A DNA stretch of 64,000 bases from DASVRZ01 sp038230215 (lineage in GTDB: Bacteria > Verrucomicrobiota > Verrucomicrobiia > Chthoniobacterales > DASVRZ01). Positions within the stretch are counted from its first letter, which is position 1. Every line of letters begins with the position of its first letter. The stretch covers positions 124,001 to 188,000 of the forward strand of contig JBBRNR010000004.1 in assembly GCA_038230215.1 (NCBI GenBank), written 5' to 3'. Both the position numbers and the translations under genes were made by a program. The notes beneath the pieces are model-generated. The model was not told where the DNA came from. It saw nothing but the letters and a program-made list of their open reading frames with translations, and did not search any database. Shown in pieces: positions 1 to 8,005 of this stretch.

Positions 1-1
1 T

Positions 2-436
2 GCGGGCAAGACTCCTCTCAAGGTTGTTCAGCGCGCTATACAAAAACTTTCTGATGCTCGCGCAAAGCCTTCAGGTTTCATCCTCAACCGTCTCCCTCAA
101 AATAGTGGCGGTTATTACTATCATTATTCCGGCGGAACCTATGGAGACAAAGTCTATGGAAGCCCTGATGCATATGCTTCGATACCCGTTTCTACGGTTC
201 GGACGGAAACCCCTCGGAGAAGATCGGTAAAGGCACAGCCGACGTCATCCCAGGAAGACATCGCTGACAAGGAAGAAGTTCCGGTGTCACATGATTTACC
301 CGAAGTTGAGATAACCAACCTCGAACCGAAACTTACCGAAACTACAGCCGACCCAATCGCATCCGCCTCGGAGCCCACATCCAAAGATCCCGATGTTTCC
401 CTAACCCCCCTGCAAGCGGATAAATTTTCACTCTAG
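2..436 (+). CDS. Wzc-like polysaccharide co-polymerase / tyrosine autokinase, C-terminal fragment
   Basis: The frame is open from the window edge to TAG at 434-436, giving 144 residues and no start. It begins AGKTPLKVVQRAI and reaches GFILNRLPQNSGGYYYHYSG, followed by more Tyr (GDKVYGSPDAYA). The segment G-x-x-L-N-R-L followed by a Tyr-rich stretch is characteristic of the end of BY-kinase/Wzc proteins, where the tyrosine cluster is autophosphorylated to control chain length. The last ~95 residues are Pro/Glu/Thr/Ser-rich and look disordered, an unusual extension after the Tyr cluster. It sits directly upstream of the exopolysaccharide cluster, which fits the role. The kinase Walker motifs lie outside the window, so the call rests on the tail and the context. 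Confidence 0.72.
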   Translation, partial: AGKTPLKVVQRAIQKLSDARAKPSGFILNRLPQNSGGYYYHYSGGTYGDKVYGSPDAYASIPVSTVRTETPRRRSVKAQPTSSQEDIADKEEVPVSHDLPEVEITNLEPKLTETTADPIASASEPTSKDPDVSLTPLQADKFSL

Positions 437-637
437 CGGCTTAGTCTCTCGTGATGAAAACCGTACGCGATACAAGTAAGAATGGTTATTACACTTCCGA
501 TCAGCTTTTGGGAAGGATATTCAGTTGGTGATATGCCGCTCCATCTGTCGAGTGAGTTTATGTCTCGCATTCGGTTTCGGGAAACATGCAAGTCATAAAA
601 ATCTGTAACGAACAAAGGCGGCAGCATCTTCAAGCTT

Positions 638-1837
638 ATGTTAGATAATGCTTTTTTACGCAGCAGTCTGGATATGGACAAGAAAGACCTGCCTGACCCA
701 AACCACCGTATTATGGTATTGGACGGCATACGCGCGCTTGCGATTTTGCTGGTGATGTTTCATCACGCGTTGATTTTTCCAAATGGCTCTATCATTTATG
801 AGTTCCTCAATAGGATTTTGGATCGAATGTCGTGTGGCGTCGATTTATTTTTTGTTCTATCCGGTTATCTGATCACTGGTATTCTGATCAGATCGAAAGA
901 CGATCCTCACTTTTTTCGTAACTTCTATGCACGCAGAACCCTGCGTATTTTTCCACTCTACTACGCCTATCTATTGGCGTATTATATTTTTGTCGTTCAC
1001 TTTAAAGTCGTAAGATTTGACGCTGGGAAAACGTTAGAAGCAACAAAGGAGCTACCTTGGGTTTGGTCATATGCGACCAATTTTCTAATAGCCATCAAGA
1101 ACAATTACATTACCGCTTCGATCAATCATTTTTGGACGTTAGCACTTGAAGAGCAATTCTATCTCATCTGGCCAGTAGTCATTTTCATTGTCAGTCGACG
1201 TGCATCGTTGTTCGTTTGTGCGGGCACCGTGATCTTGGTTCTATGTTTACGCGCGATTTGGCTCCACTCCTTCGGCGGATTACATTATGCCATGCATGTC
1301 ATGCTTCCCTTTCGCGCAGACAGTTTTGCATTAGGCGGTTTGACGGCTGTCGCATGGGGAGACCACAGGACGAGGGCCCCCGTCGTCAAAATTGCCCGCG
1401 CGGCGATTGTTGGAGGGCTGGCAGCTGCCGCGCTCGCTTGGTTCCTTCTTCCAAGCACAACGATGTCGTGGATGTCTAGCGAGTTCCGTTACACTGCGCT
1501 CGCAATGTTTTTCGCCGCAACTATTGTACTAGCGCAAGCTCAGCCACCGACGGCACTTTTCAATAAACTCTCGGCCTCACGAACGATGCGTTTTTTCGCG
1601 AAATACAGTTACGCTCTATATGTGATCCATTATCCGCTCAATATTGCGTGTAGAAGGTTGCTCCCACCGATGAAATTAGAACAATTCGTTCATTCAGCGC
1701 TCGGCGCCAGCATCTTGGAAGCGTTTATTGTCATTTCTTTATCCTCCGTTCTGTCTTATCTATCCTGGCATCTCTTCGAGAAGCATTTCCTCTTGTTGAA
1801 GCGATTTTTTGAATACCGGAGTTCATCTGCTTTATGA
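638..1837 (+). CDS. OafA/YrhL-type membrane O-acyltransferase (acyltransferase family 3)
   Basis: Integral membrane acyltransferase that would transfer acetyl or another acyl group to a sugar of the exported polysaccharide. The N-terminal motif LDGIRALAILLVMFHH carries the conserved catalytic His, followed by GVDLFFVLSGYLI, FYARRTLRIFPLYY and HFWTLALEEQFYLIWP, all in the family's order. About ten hydrophobic segments are visible over 399 residues, the usual size of the bare transmembrane form without a C-terminal SGNH domain. The start at 638 is uncertain; an ATG at 674 would begin just before the conserved domain and is equally possible. Its stop overlaps the next gene by ATGA, so it is probably co-translated with it. 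Confidence 0.85.
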   Translation: MLDNAFLRSSLDMDKKDLPDPNHRIMVLDGIRALAILLVMFHHALIFPNGSIIYEFLNRILDRMSCGVDLFFVLSGYLITGILIRSKDDPHFFRNFYARRTLRIFPLYYAYLLAYYIFVVHFKVVRFDAGKTLEATKELPWVWSYATNFLIAIKNNYITASINHFWTLALEEQFYLIWPVVIFIVSRRASLFVCAGTVILVLCLRAIWLHSFGGLHYAMHVMLPFRADSFALGGLTAVAWGDHRTRAPVVKIARAAIVGGLAAAALAWFLLPSTTMSWMSSEFRYTALAMFFAATIVLAQAQPPTALFNKLSASRTMRFFAKYSYALYVIHYPLNIACRRLLPPMKLEQFVHSALGASILEAFIVISLSSVLSYLSWHLFEKHFLLLKRFFEYRSSSAL

Positions 1838-2205
1838 ATTTTTTGTTACGTCTTCGACGCTTTCCACTGCTGTCGCGGTTCGTATACTACTGCATGAAAA
1901 TCTTGGGGGTAGAGTTACCGTCCACAGTAAAGATTGGCAGTAATTTTCAGTTGGCCCATGGCGGAGTCGGAGTAGTTATCCATCCAGACACTCAAATCGG
2001 CAATAACGTAAAGATTTATCAGGGCGTTACTGTCGGTCGTCTAGATATCCACCGGCCTTGCAATGCCGGCTTCAGTATCATCATCCACGATAATTGTATT
2101 TTGTGCGCAGGTGCTAAAGTCCTAGTCAGAGGAAAGGGTGAATTATCGGAAGGTACCATCGTTGGCGCTAATGAGGTTTTGAAGATTAAATCTTCCTTGC
2201 CATGA
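1834..2205 (+). CDS. Left-handed beta-helix (hexapeptide) acyltransferase, serine acetyltransferase-like
   Basis: Small 123-residue hexapeptide-repeat transferase. The pattern VKIGSNFQLAHGGVGVVIHP and then TQIGNNVKIYQGVTVG is typical of the CysE/WcaB-type left-handed beta-helix, with the His of the LAHGG segment in the catalytic position. It lacks the N-terminal helical domain of true CysE, so a sugar O-acetyltransferase acting in polysaccharide assembly is more likely than cysteine synthesis. Both ends overlap neighbours by 4 nt (ATGA), placing it firmly in the operon. Confidence 0.78.
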   Translation: MNFLLRLRRFPLLSRFVYYCMKILGVELPSTVKIGSNFQLAHGGVGVVIHPDTQIGNNVKIYQGVTVGRLDIHRPCNAGFSIIIHDNCILCAGAKVLVRGKGELSEGTIVGANEVLKIKSSLP

Positions 2206-3527
2206 GGTATATTTATTGGTCAGGTCTCGCCGCATGGATGGTCATCTGGTGTTTGGCTTTCGTGCTGGGAACATCGCCCTTGGTTATATACGCTCAGATA
2301 GCCTTGTGCATTTATTGCCTCGGCATCGGCTTCCTCTTATTGCTGCAGTCTAATGCGACACCGTTCTGCTGGGTCTTTTTTTGGATGTTTCATGCCTACT
2401 TTATTTTCATCCCGTCCTTGGCTACTTACGTTTCCAAAATCAGCACATGGGGCACTGTCTATACCCTAGATGATTACGGAGCAGGCTACATGATCTATAC
2501 CGCTTGGCTCGCCGCTACAGTCGCGGGGTATGCTTATTGGAGACCTAAAATACGACTTCGCTCCCGCCCACCGAATGCACGCTTTAAATCCAACATGATC
2601 ATCGGGGTACTCTCGTTTCCACTGATCGCGACAGTCGTGGCGTTTCCTACACACTTCGTAGCGTCACGGGAAGAAATTGCTGACCTCACCATGGCGAGCG
2701 ATACTCTTGGCTATCTTTTGATCGGAAGTAAGATGCTTTTTCTCAGCGCTGCGGTTTATGCATTAAATTTTTGGAAGGGGGAGAAACACGCAGTTTGGAC
2801 CTTTTTGCGCATTGTGCTGTCCCTGCTGATTCTTCTGGTTTTCAATCCGTTCACTAATCCCCGCTTCATGTTCCTTGGTGCTGACCTAGCTATTGCGAGT
2901 TCATGGCTTCCGATCCGTAGGCGCTCGTTAATCGTCATGGCGGTGCTTGCACCGATTTTTATCTTCTTCATGCTCCCTTTGACTAAGGTCATTTTCAACA
3001 AAGACGCACTTTCCAAAGTGGCATCGAAAGATACAAAAGACTATTTGGTTTCCACAGAGTTCGACGCCTTCCAGCAATCGATGAACTCCGCGATCTACGT
3101 CTCCAAGGAGGGTTATAATTACGGTTCACAGCTACTGGGCGCAGTCGTGTTTTGGGTGCCGCGCGCGATCTTTCCTGAAAAGCCCGAGCCATCTGGTTTT
3201 ATAGTGGCCGATTATATGGGATACCAGTACCTCAATCTGGCGCTACCGCTCTATGCAGAATGGTATCTAGCCATCGGGTTACCTGGGGTTTTGGCGTTTG
3301 GTTTTCTCTGTGGGATCGTCCTGCGGACCGTTGACGCCAAAGGCAGCAATTTCGATGATCCAAACAATGCCAAATCGTTCTGGCGGTTAGATTCCCTGCT
3401 GATCGGCTCATTTTCCTTTATCATCTATCGTGGCTCACTGGGAGCGGTATCTGCACCCATCGGGGCGATGACATTAGGAGTCATTATATTATTTTTCGCT
3501 ACGCGTGTGCGGTTCAAAGGTCAATGA
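2202..3527 (+). CDS. Wzy-like oligosaccharide repeat-unit polymerase
   Basis: Polytopic membrane protein of 441 residues with about ten to twelve hydrophobic segments. The region around residues 305-345 (GAVVFWVPRAIFPEKPEPSG followed by ALPLYAEWYLAIGLPGV) matches the G-x-x-x-F-x-P-R-x-x-x-x-x-K-P style of O-antigen/repeat-unit polymerases, which join lipid-linked repeat units at the periplasmic face. Sequence conservation in this group is low, so topology and context carry weight. It overlaps the acyltransferase upstream and the glycosyltransferase downstream by 4 nt each. Two further polymerase/ligase-like proteins lie in the cluster at 13,858-16,715; this one is unrelated to them in sequence. 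Confidence 0.7.
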   Translation: MRYIYWSGLAAWMVIWCLAFVLGTSPLVIYAQIALCIYCLGIGFLLLLQSNATPFCWVFFWMFHAYFIFIPSLATYVSKISTWGTVYTLDDYGAGYMIYTAWLAATVAGYAYWRPKIRLRSRPPNARFKSNMIIGVLSFPLIATVVAFPTHFVASREEIADLTMASDTLGYLLIGSKMLFLSAAVYALNFWKGEKHAVWTFLRIVLSLLILLVFNPFTNPRFMFLGADLAIASSWLPIRRRSLIVMAVLAPIFIFFMLPLTKVIFNKDALSKVASKDTKDYLVSTEFDAFQQSMNSAIYVSKEGYNYGSQLLGAVVFWVPRAIFPEKPEPSGFIVADYMGYQYLNLALPLYAEWYLAIGLPGVLAFGFLCGIVLRTVDAKGSNFDDPNNAKSFWRLDSLLIGSFSFIIYRGSLGAVSAPIGAMTLGVIILFFATRVRFKGQ

Positions 3528-4696
3528 AATTACTCGTGTTCACCCGATCTACTCCCTGGCATTTCAGCGGCGGAATGGAATACGCCTCTTGGTATCTATG
3601 CAGCGCGTTTGCCGACGCCGGCCACGACGTAACGGTAGTCACCACACAGCTTCCCTTAGGACGCAGGTGTTCTTTCCAACCGGACGAAAAAATTTCGATG
3701 ATTTTCCTGCCTTCCTTTCGTGCAGGACAGTATTCACTACTTTGGATGATTAACGTCCTTCGCCATTGGTTGCGCGTGCGGCACCTCGATTACGATGCAA
3801 TATTCAGCGTAAGCGCCGCCGCTACTCCGCTTTCGCTGCTGCCTATATCGATGCGGCCACCGATCCTTTACCAAGTCCACGGGACGGCTTGGGGTGAACT
3901 CTTAAGCAAACTTCGTTCAGGCAAAGCTTCTAGTTGGATTAAGGCTCTGCGCAACCTCGGCTGGCTCGTGCGCGACCTACTTACCTGGCGACACTATGAG
4001 CAGTTCGTCACTGTCGGGGAAACCGTTCACCAGCGCATGACGTCCTGGCCCACGCGCTGTTTTGTGGGCTCTCAACCAGAAACACTTGTAGTCAACGGCA
4101 TCGATCCAAGCCACTTTCATGCCGGTCCTCGCGTGCAGGGAAAAGTTCTAGTACTCTCCCGCATCCTGCGTGAGAAAGGAGTTTTTCTGGCGCTTCAGAT
4201 TTTTCAGGAGGCGCTAAAAGCCGCACCGGAATTGTCGCTGACGATTGCGGGTGAAGGAAGAGACCTCGAAGAACTTCGGAGTATTGTTAAGACTTTAGGT
4301 CTCACCGAAAAAGTGGAATTTCTCGGTGACGTATCGCACGACATCGTACCGGATGTCATGCGGCGAAGCTCGGTGCTTCTCTTCCCAACAGTGCGTGAAG
4401 AAGGCCTGCCAACGAATATCCTAGAAGCTTTAAGCTGCGGCTTACCCGTGGTGACGACAAATTTGGTGAAAGAGGATTTTGGCGAATTGGCGCGAGTAGA
4501 AAAATACGCGTTAGACGATGTGGAGGCAATGGTGCGCGCTTGTGTCACCCTAGCGCAACATGCCGATGTGTTCCCGAGCATGCTGCACTCGCGTTATACT
4601 ATGGAGGTTTCCGTTTCGAATTACCTTACTCTTCTTCAATCGATGCGGCGGACAAACGATCTGCATACACGAGGCCTCGCGAGCAAATCCGCATGA
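3524..4696 (+). CDS. GT4 family glycosyltransferase
   Basis: GT-B fold retaining glycosyltransferase of 390 residues. The N-terminal Rossmann half starts KLLVFTRSTPWHFSGGMEYA, with the Gly-Gly acceptor-site loop. The C-terminal donor-binding half shows GKVLVLSRILREKGVFLAL and the E-x7-E signature in EEGLPTNILEALSCGLPVV. It would add one sugar from a nucleotide-sugar donor to the growing lipid-linked repeat at the inner face of the membrane. The donor sugar cannot be read from the sequence. It overlaps the upstream polymerase by 4 nt; a 65-nt gap follows before the flippase gene. Confidence 0.87.
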   Translation: MKLLVFTRSTPWHFSGGMEYASWYLCSAFADAGHDVTVVTTQLPLGRRCSFQPDEKISMIFLPSFRAGQYSLLWMINVLRHWLRVRHLDYDAIFSVSAAATPLSLLPISMRPPILYQVHGTAWGELLSKLRSGKASSWIKALRNLGWLVRDLLTWRHYEQFVTVGETVHQRMTSWPTRCFVGSQPETLVVNGIDPSHFHAGPRVQGKVLVLSRILREKGVFLALQIFQEALKAAPELSLTIAGEGRDLEELRSIVKTLGLTEKVEFLGDVSHDIVPDVMRRSSVLLFPTVREEGLPTNILEALSCGLPVVTTNLVKEDFGELARVEKYALDDVEAMVRACVTLAQHADVFPSMLHSRYTMEVSVSNYLTLLQSMRRTNDLHTRGLASKSA

Positions 4697-4761
4697 GTTC
4701 ATTGTTGCCCTGCACCTCCAAGAATCAGGCCCAGTGACCCATTTTCACACTAAAAGCGATC

Positions 4762-6234
4762 ATGTTTAAAGCTATTACTTCACTCGTCGGTGGAGGAATT
4801 CTAGGCAAGCTCCTAGGCATTGGTCGTGAACTTCTGCTGGCCTTTCTTTTCGGTACCTCGAAGATGATCGACGCCTACCGTGCCGCACTAGTGGCCACGA
4901 TGCTGCCGACCCATCTTTTCACATCGGACACTCTCAATGCGATTTACATCCCACTGCACTCCCAATACATGCGGGAATCGCCCGAACGCGCACCGACTTT
5001 ATTTTGGGTTGTTTCTGCGCTTTTGATGACGATATCGTTGGTGTTGACAGCCGTCTTAGTTATCTACGCGTCATTTTGGGTATCCTTACTGGTACCTGGC
5101 TTCGATTCAGAACGTCAAGCTTTGTGTGGGCAACTGCTGCGCATAACGGCGCTGGGGATTCCATTCTACGTGCAAAGCGCGCTTTTTGCTTACTTGGAAA
5201 TCGGTAACGGTCGCTACGCACTCGCCTCCGCGCGAGCCAGCGTGCAGAGCTTCGGGCTGATCGCCGGCACACTGGCGGCATATTTTTTGAAAAGTCCGCA
5301 GTGCCTCGCTTGGGGGTTCACGCTGACTTACGCCATCTACTGCTGCATCATCGGGTATCGTCTCTGGAACAAAAAGGTGCTCTCCGGCCTAAACCGCGAT
5401 GTACTCATTCACGGATGGACCATTACTAAACGCATCTGGCAGATTGCCCGCAGCCTCCTGTTGCTGCCCCTTTTCATGCAGGGCAACCTTGCCGTTGAGC
5501 GTATGATCGCCTCGAAAATGGGAGTTGGGGGTGTGTCCTCGCTCGATTATGCACGGGTCATCACCGACAGTGGCATCTTACTGCTGGCCAACCCGCTGGG
5601 GATGGCCGGACTGGGCCTGCTGGGCAGTTACACCCCGGAAGCCGTGCGCGAAAAGCTCTCCCAAATCGTCTCCGTCCTGCTGGTTTTACTGGTGCCGAGT
5701 TCCGTGTATCTGTACTTCAACGCGGAAACGGTAGTCCGGCTGCTTTACTCCCGCGGCGCATTCACTGAAAACTCAGTGCATCAGACCACGGCCATCCTGA
5801 CAGGCATTGCTGTTGGGCTATGGGCGCAGATCGTCGCTTATGTTATGTTGAAGGCACTCAATGCCCGTTTCATGAATATCAAGGTCATGATTTATATGGT
5901 AATCGGCATCCTCATAAACATTGGATTCAACCTTGTGGCTTGCAAGCACATTGGCCTGCTCGGACTTGGCCTCGGAGCGAGCATTAACGGGATGGTGGTA
6001 TTTGTGCTATGCGCACACACGTTCAATCTATGGCAGCGGCTGCGTTCGGACCTCGTTACGCTAGTCGTGGCCAGCCTGGCTTATGGCGCAGGCATGCTTT
6101 ACCTCAACCACCATTATGATCAAGCTCGCATCTTGTGTCTGGCAATCGGCGCGGTTTATTGGCTGCCCATCGTTGCATGGCTGATGAAGAAGCATGATTT
6201 ACACAAGAGATTCTTGAGAAGCCGTGTAGCATGA
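4762..6234 (+). CDS. MurJ/MviN-like lipid-linked oligosaccharide flippase
   Basis: A 490-residue MOP-superfamily exporter with about 13-14 hydrophobic segments. The start, GGGILGKLLGIGRELLLAFL followed by FGTSKMIDAYRAALVATMLP, is the MviN/MurJ signature, as are RLLYSRGAFTENSV and the Leu-rich LVLLVPSSVYLY region. MurJ homologues placed inside polysaccharide clusters are presumed to flip the polysaccharide's own lipid-linked precursor rather than lipid II. A second flippase of a different subfamily (WzxC-like) lies at 11,152, so the cluster may export two products or carry redundant exporters. The stop overlaps the next ATG by 4 nt. Confidence 0.83.
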   Translation: MFKAITSLVGGGILGKLLGIGRELLLAFLFGTSKMIDAYRAALVATMLPTHLFTSDTLNAIYIPLHSQYMRESPERAPTLFWVVSALLMTISLVLTAVLVIYASFWVSLLVPGFDSERQALCGQLLRITALGIPFYVQSALFAYLEIGNGRYALASARASVQSFGLIAGTLAAYFLKSPQCLAWGFTLTYAIYCCIIGYRLWNKKVLSGLNRDVLIHGWTITKRIWQIARSLLLLPLFMQGNLAVERMIASKMGVGGVSSLDYARVITDSGILLLANPLGMAGLGLLGSYTPEAVREKLSQIVSVLLVLLVPSSVYLYFNAETVVRLLYSRGAFTENSVHQTTAILTGIAVGLWAQIVAYVMLKALNARFMNIKVMIYMVIGILINIGFNLVACKHIGLLGLGLGASINGMVVFVLCAHTFNLWQRLRSDLVTLVVASLAYGAGMLYLNHHYDQARILCLAIGAVYWLPIVAWLMKKHDLHKRFLRSRVA

Positions 6235-7385
6235 AGGACATCGTCATTTTCTCCACTGCCGAGTGGACCAATCCCTTTTGGACTAACAAACAGCACGTTG
6301 CCGCCGAATTGGCGCAACGGGGCTTCCGCGTTCTCTACATCGATTCGGTGGGGCTACGCCGTCCGTCTGTCTCCGGGCAGGATATCAAGCGGATCCTCAA
6401 ACGCCTGAAGTCCGCCGCTTTCGGCGCAAAGCCCACGCGGGAAAACCTCTGGGTATGGTCTCCTCTGGTCCTGCCCCTGCAATCGTACACGCTAGTGCGG
6501 AAGCTAAACCGCTGTGTACTTACTATTAGCCTATGGTTTCTGCTGCGCAGGTTGAAGTTCACAAATCCAATCCTCTGGACATACAATCCGCTCACGACAC
6601 ATCTCCTCGATGTCTCAGCGTTCTCCAAAATCGTCTACCACTGCGTAGACAACATCGCTGCCCAACCGGGGATGCCTGCCCAAATTTTAAACGAGGCGGA
6701 GAACAGCCTGCTATTGCAAGCATCTGTGGTTTTCGCTACAGCCCCATCGCTGGCGGCCCGGTGTCTCGCTCTTAATGCGAACACTCACTACTTTCCCAAC
6801 GTCGCAGACTACGAGCACTTCTCGGCGGCATTGCGCAATACTAGCCCTCTTCCGGCTGACTTGGCGGCGATCTCCCCGCCACGACTTGGATTTATCGGAG
6901 CGATCAGTGGCTACAAGATTGACTTTGACCTCCTATGTCATCTCGCACGAGAACGGCCGGCTTATTCTATCGTGCTGGTTGGCAAAGTCGCGGAAGGCGA
7001 CCCGTGGACTTCTATCGAGGCCCTAAGCAACTACCCAAACATTCACCTACTCGGGCCGCGCGAATACAAAGAACTGCCACAGTATCTTAAAGGTTTCGAT
7101 ATTGCGCTGCTGCCAAATACTCTCAACGAATATACGCGAGGCATGTTCCCGATGAAGTTTTTCGAATATCTAGCCGCCGGCCGACCGGTCGTAAGTGTGG
7201 CACTAGAAGCTCTCGCTGAATTCAAAGGGCACGTCAGCATGGCCCATTCTCCCACCGAGTTCGTAGAGGCTGTCGACCATGTGCTAGCTGGCGGCGCGCC
7301 CGACCTAGAGGCCCGCTTGCAAGCCGCGCGGCAGCACACCTACGCTTCGCGGATGGACAAAATGCTTCCGCTCGTAAAGCTGTAG
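6231..7385 (+). CDS. GT4-like glycosyltransferase (TuaH-type)
   Basis: A 384-residue GT-B glycosyltransferase. Visible features are an N-terminal IVIFSTAEWTNPFWTNKQHV, a central YHCVDNIAAQPG segment like the Y-D-C-V-D motif of teichuronic-acid transferase TuaH and its relatives, PRLGFIGAISGYKIDFDLL at the inter-domain start of the donor half, and PMKFFEYLAAGRPVVSV at the nucleotide-sugar site. The closest recognisable relatives work on cell-surface polysaccharides; sugar specificity is unknown. It overlaps the MurJ-like gene by ATGA. Confidence 0.8.
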   Translation: MKDIVIFSTAEWTNPFWTNKQHVAAELAQRGFRVLYIDSVGLRRPSVSGQDIKRILKRLKSAAFGAKPTRENLWVWSPLVLPLQSYTLVRKLNRCVLTISLWFLLRRLKFTNPILWTYNPLTTHLLDVSAFSKIVYHCVDNIAAQPGMPAQILNEAENSLLLQASVVFATAPSLAARCLALNANTHYFPNVADYEHFSAALRNTSPLPADLAAISPPRLGFIGAISGYKIDFDLLCHLARERPAYSIVLVGKVAEGDPWTSIEALSNYPNIHLLGPREYKELPQYLKGFDIALLPNTLNEYTRGMFPMKFFEYLAAGRPVVSVALEALAEFKGHVSMAHSPTEFVEAVDHVLAGGAPDLEARLQAARQHTYASRMDKMLPLVKL

Positions 7386-7414
7386 TTGGCAGTGAAGACA
7401 TATTCCCAAACTGG

Positions 7415-8002
7415 ATGAATAGATATATCAAATGGCTTTGGTTACTTGTGCGTCAACTCTGGTTTCGCATTCGCTACAGGGGCGCTTTTCGTTGTGCGTC
7501 TTGGTCCGTTGGAGTCGAACCAGGTGCAACTCTCATAGTTTCTCGCCGTGGCCGATTCATCGCAAAGGGCAAACTCTACATCCGCAAAGGATCGGACGTA
7601 AACGTTGCAAAGTCCGAACTCGTCTTCGGTAAAAATGTGTTCTTAAACCAAAACGTGATCGTAGTGTGCAGAACAGGGATCGAATTTGGTGACGGCTGCA
7701 TCGTCGGTCCGGGCTGTATGTTCTTCGACCACGACCACCAGTTTGAAATTGGTGAAAAACCTTTTTGGCAGCAGCCGTTTACATATGAACCTATCAAAAT
7801 CGGGAAGAACGTCTGGATCGGTGCTGGCGTCATCGTTTGCAAGGGAGTCACAGTAGGTGATGATTGCGTTATCGGTGCGGGAACCGTACTAACTAAATCT
7901 ATCCCGGCTGGCAGCAAGGTTTACCGCCGGGCACCGCTGGAGGTGGTTAGCCTCCCAAGGCAAAAAATGTCCGACGCGCCGCGAACAGGCAGTTCCGCCT
8001 AG
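7415..8002 (+). CDS. Hexapeptide O-acetyltransferase (WcaF/Maa-like)
   Basis: A 195-residue left-handed beta-helix acyltransferase. The core IEFGDGCIVGPGCMFFDHDH, then PIKIGKNVWIGAGVIVCKGV, and VTVGDDCVIGAGTVLTKSIP, is the maltose/galactoside/colanic-acid acetyltransferase pattern, with the acetyl-CoA-contacting W-I-G-A and the catalytic His in FFDHDH. It probably O-acetylates a sugar in the polysaccharide made by this cluster. An N-terminal basic/hydrophobic stretch (KWLWLLVRQLWFRIRYRG) may help it sit on the membrane. It is the third acyltransferase of the cluster and the third fold position for substituting the polymer. Confidence 0.83.
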   Translation: MNRYIKWLWLLVRQLWFRIRYRGAFRCASWSVGVEPGATLIVSRRGRFIAKGKLYIRKGSDVNVAKSELVFGKNVFLNQNVIVVCRTGIEFGDGCIVGPGCMFFDHDHQFEIGEKPFWQQPFTYEPIKIGKNVWIGAGVIVCKGVTVGDDCVIGAGTVLTKSIPAGSKVYRRAPLEVVSLPRQKMSDAPRTGSSA

Positions 8003-8005
8003 CGC

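Noticed and set aside
24..230. 68-codon + frame at the window start
   Set aside because: A different frame, open from the edge to 436, carries the Tyr-rich tail of a Wzc-like kinase, so this one is a shadow.
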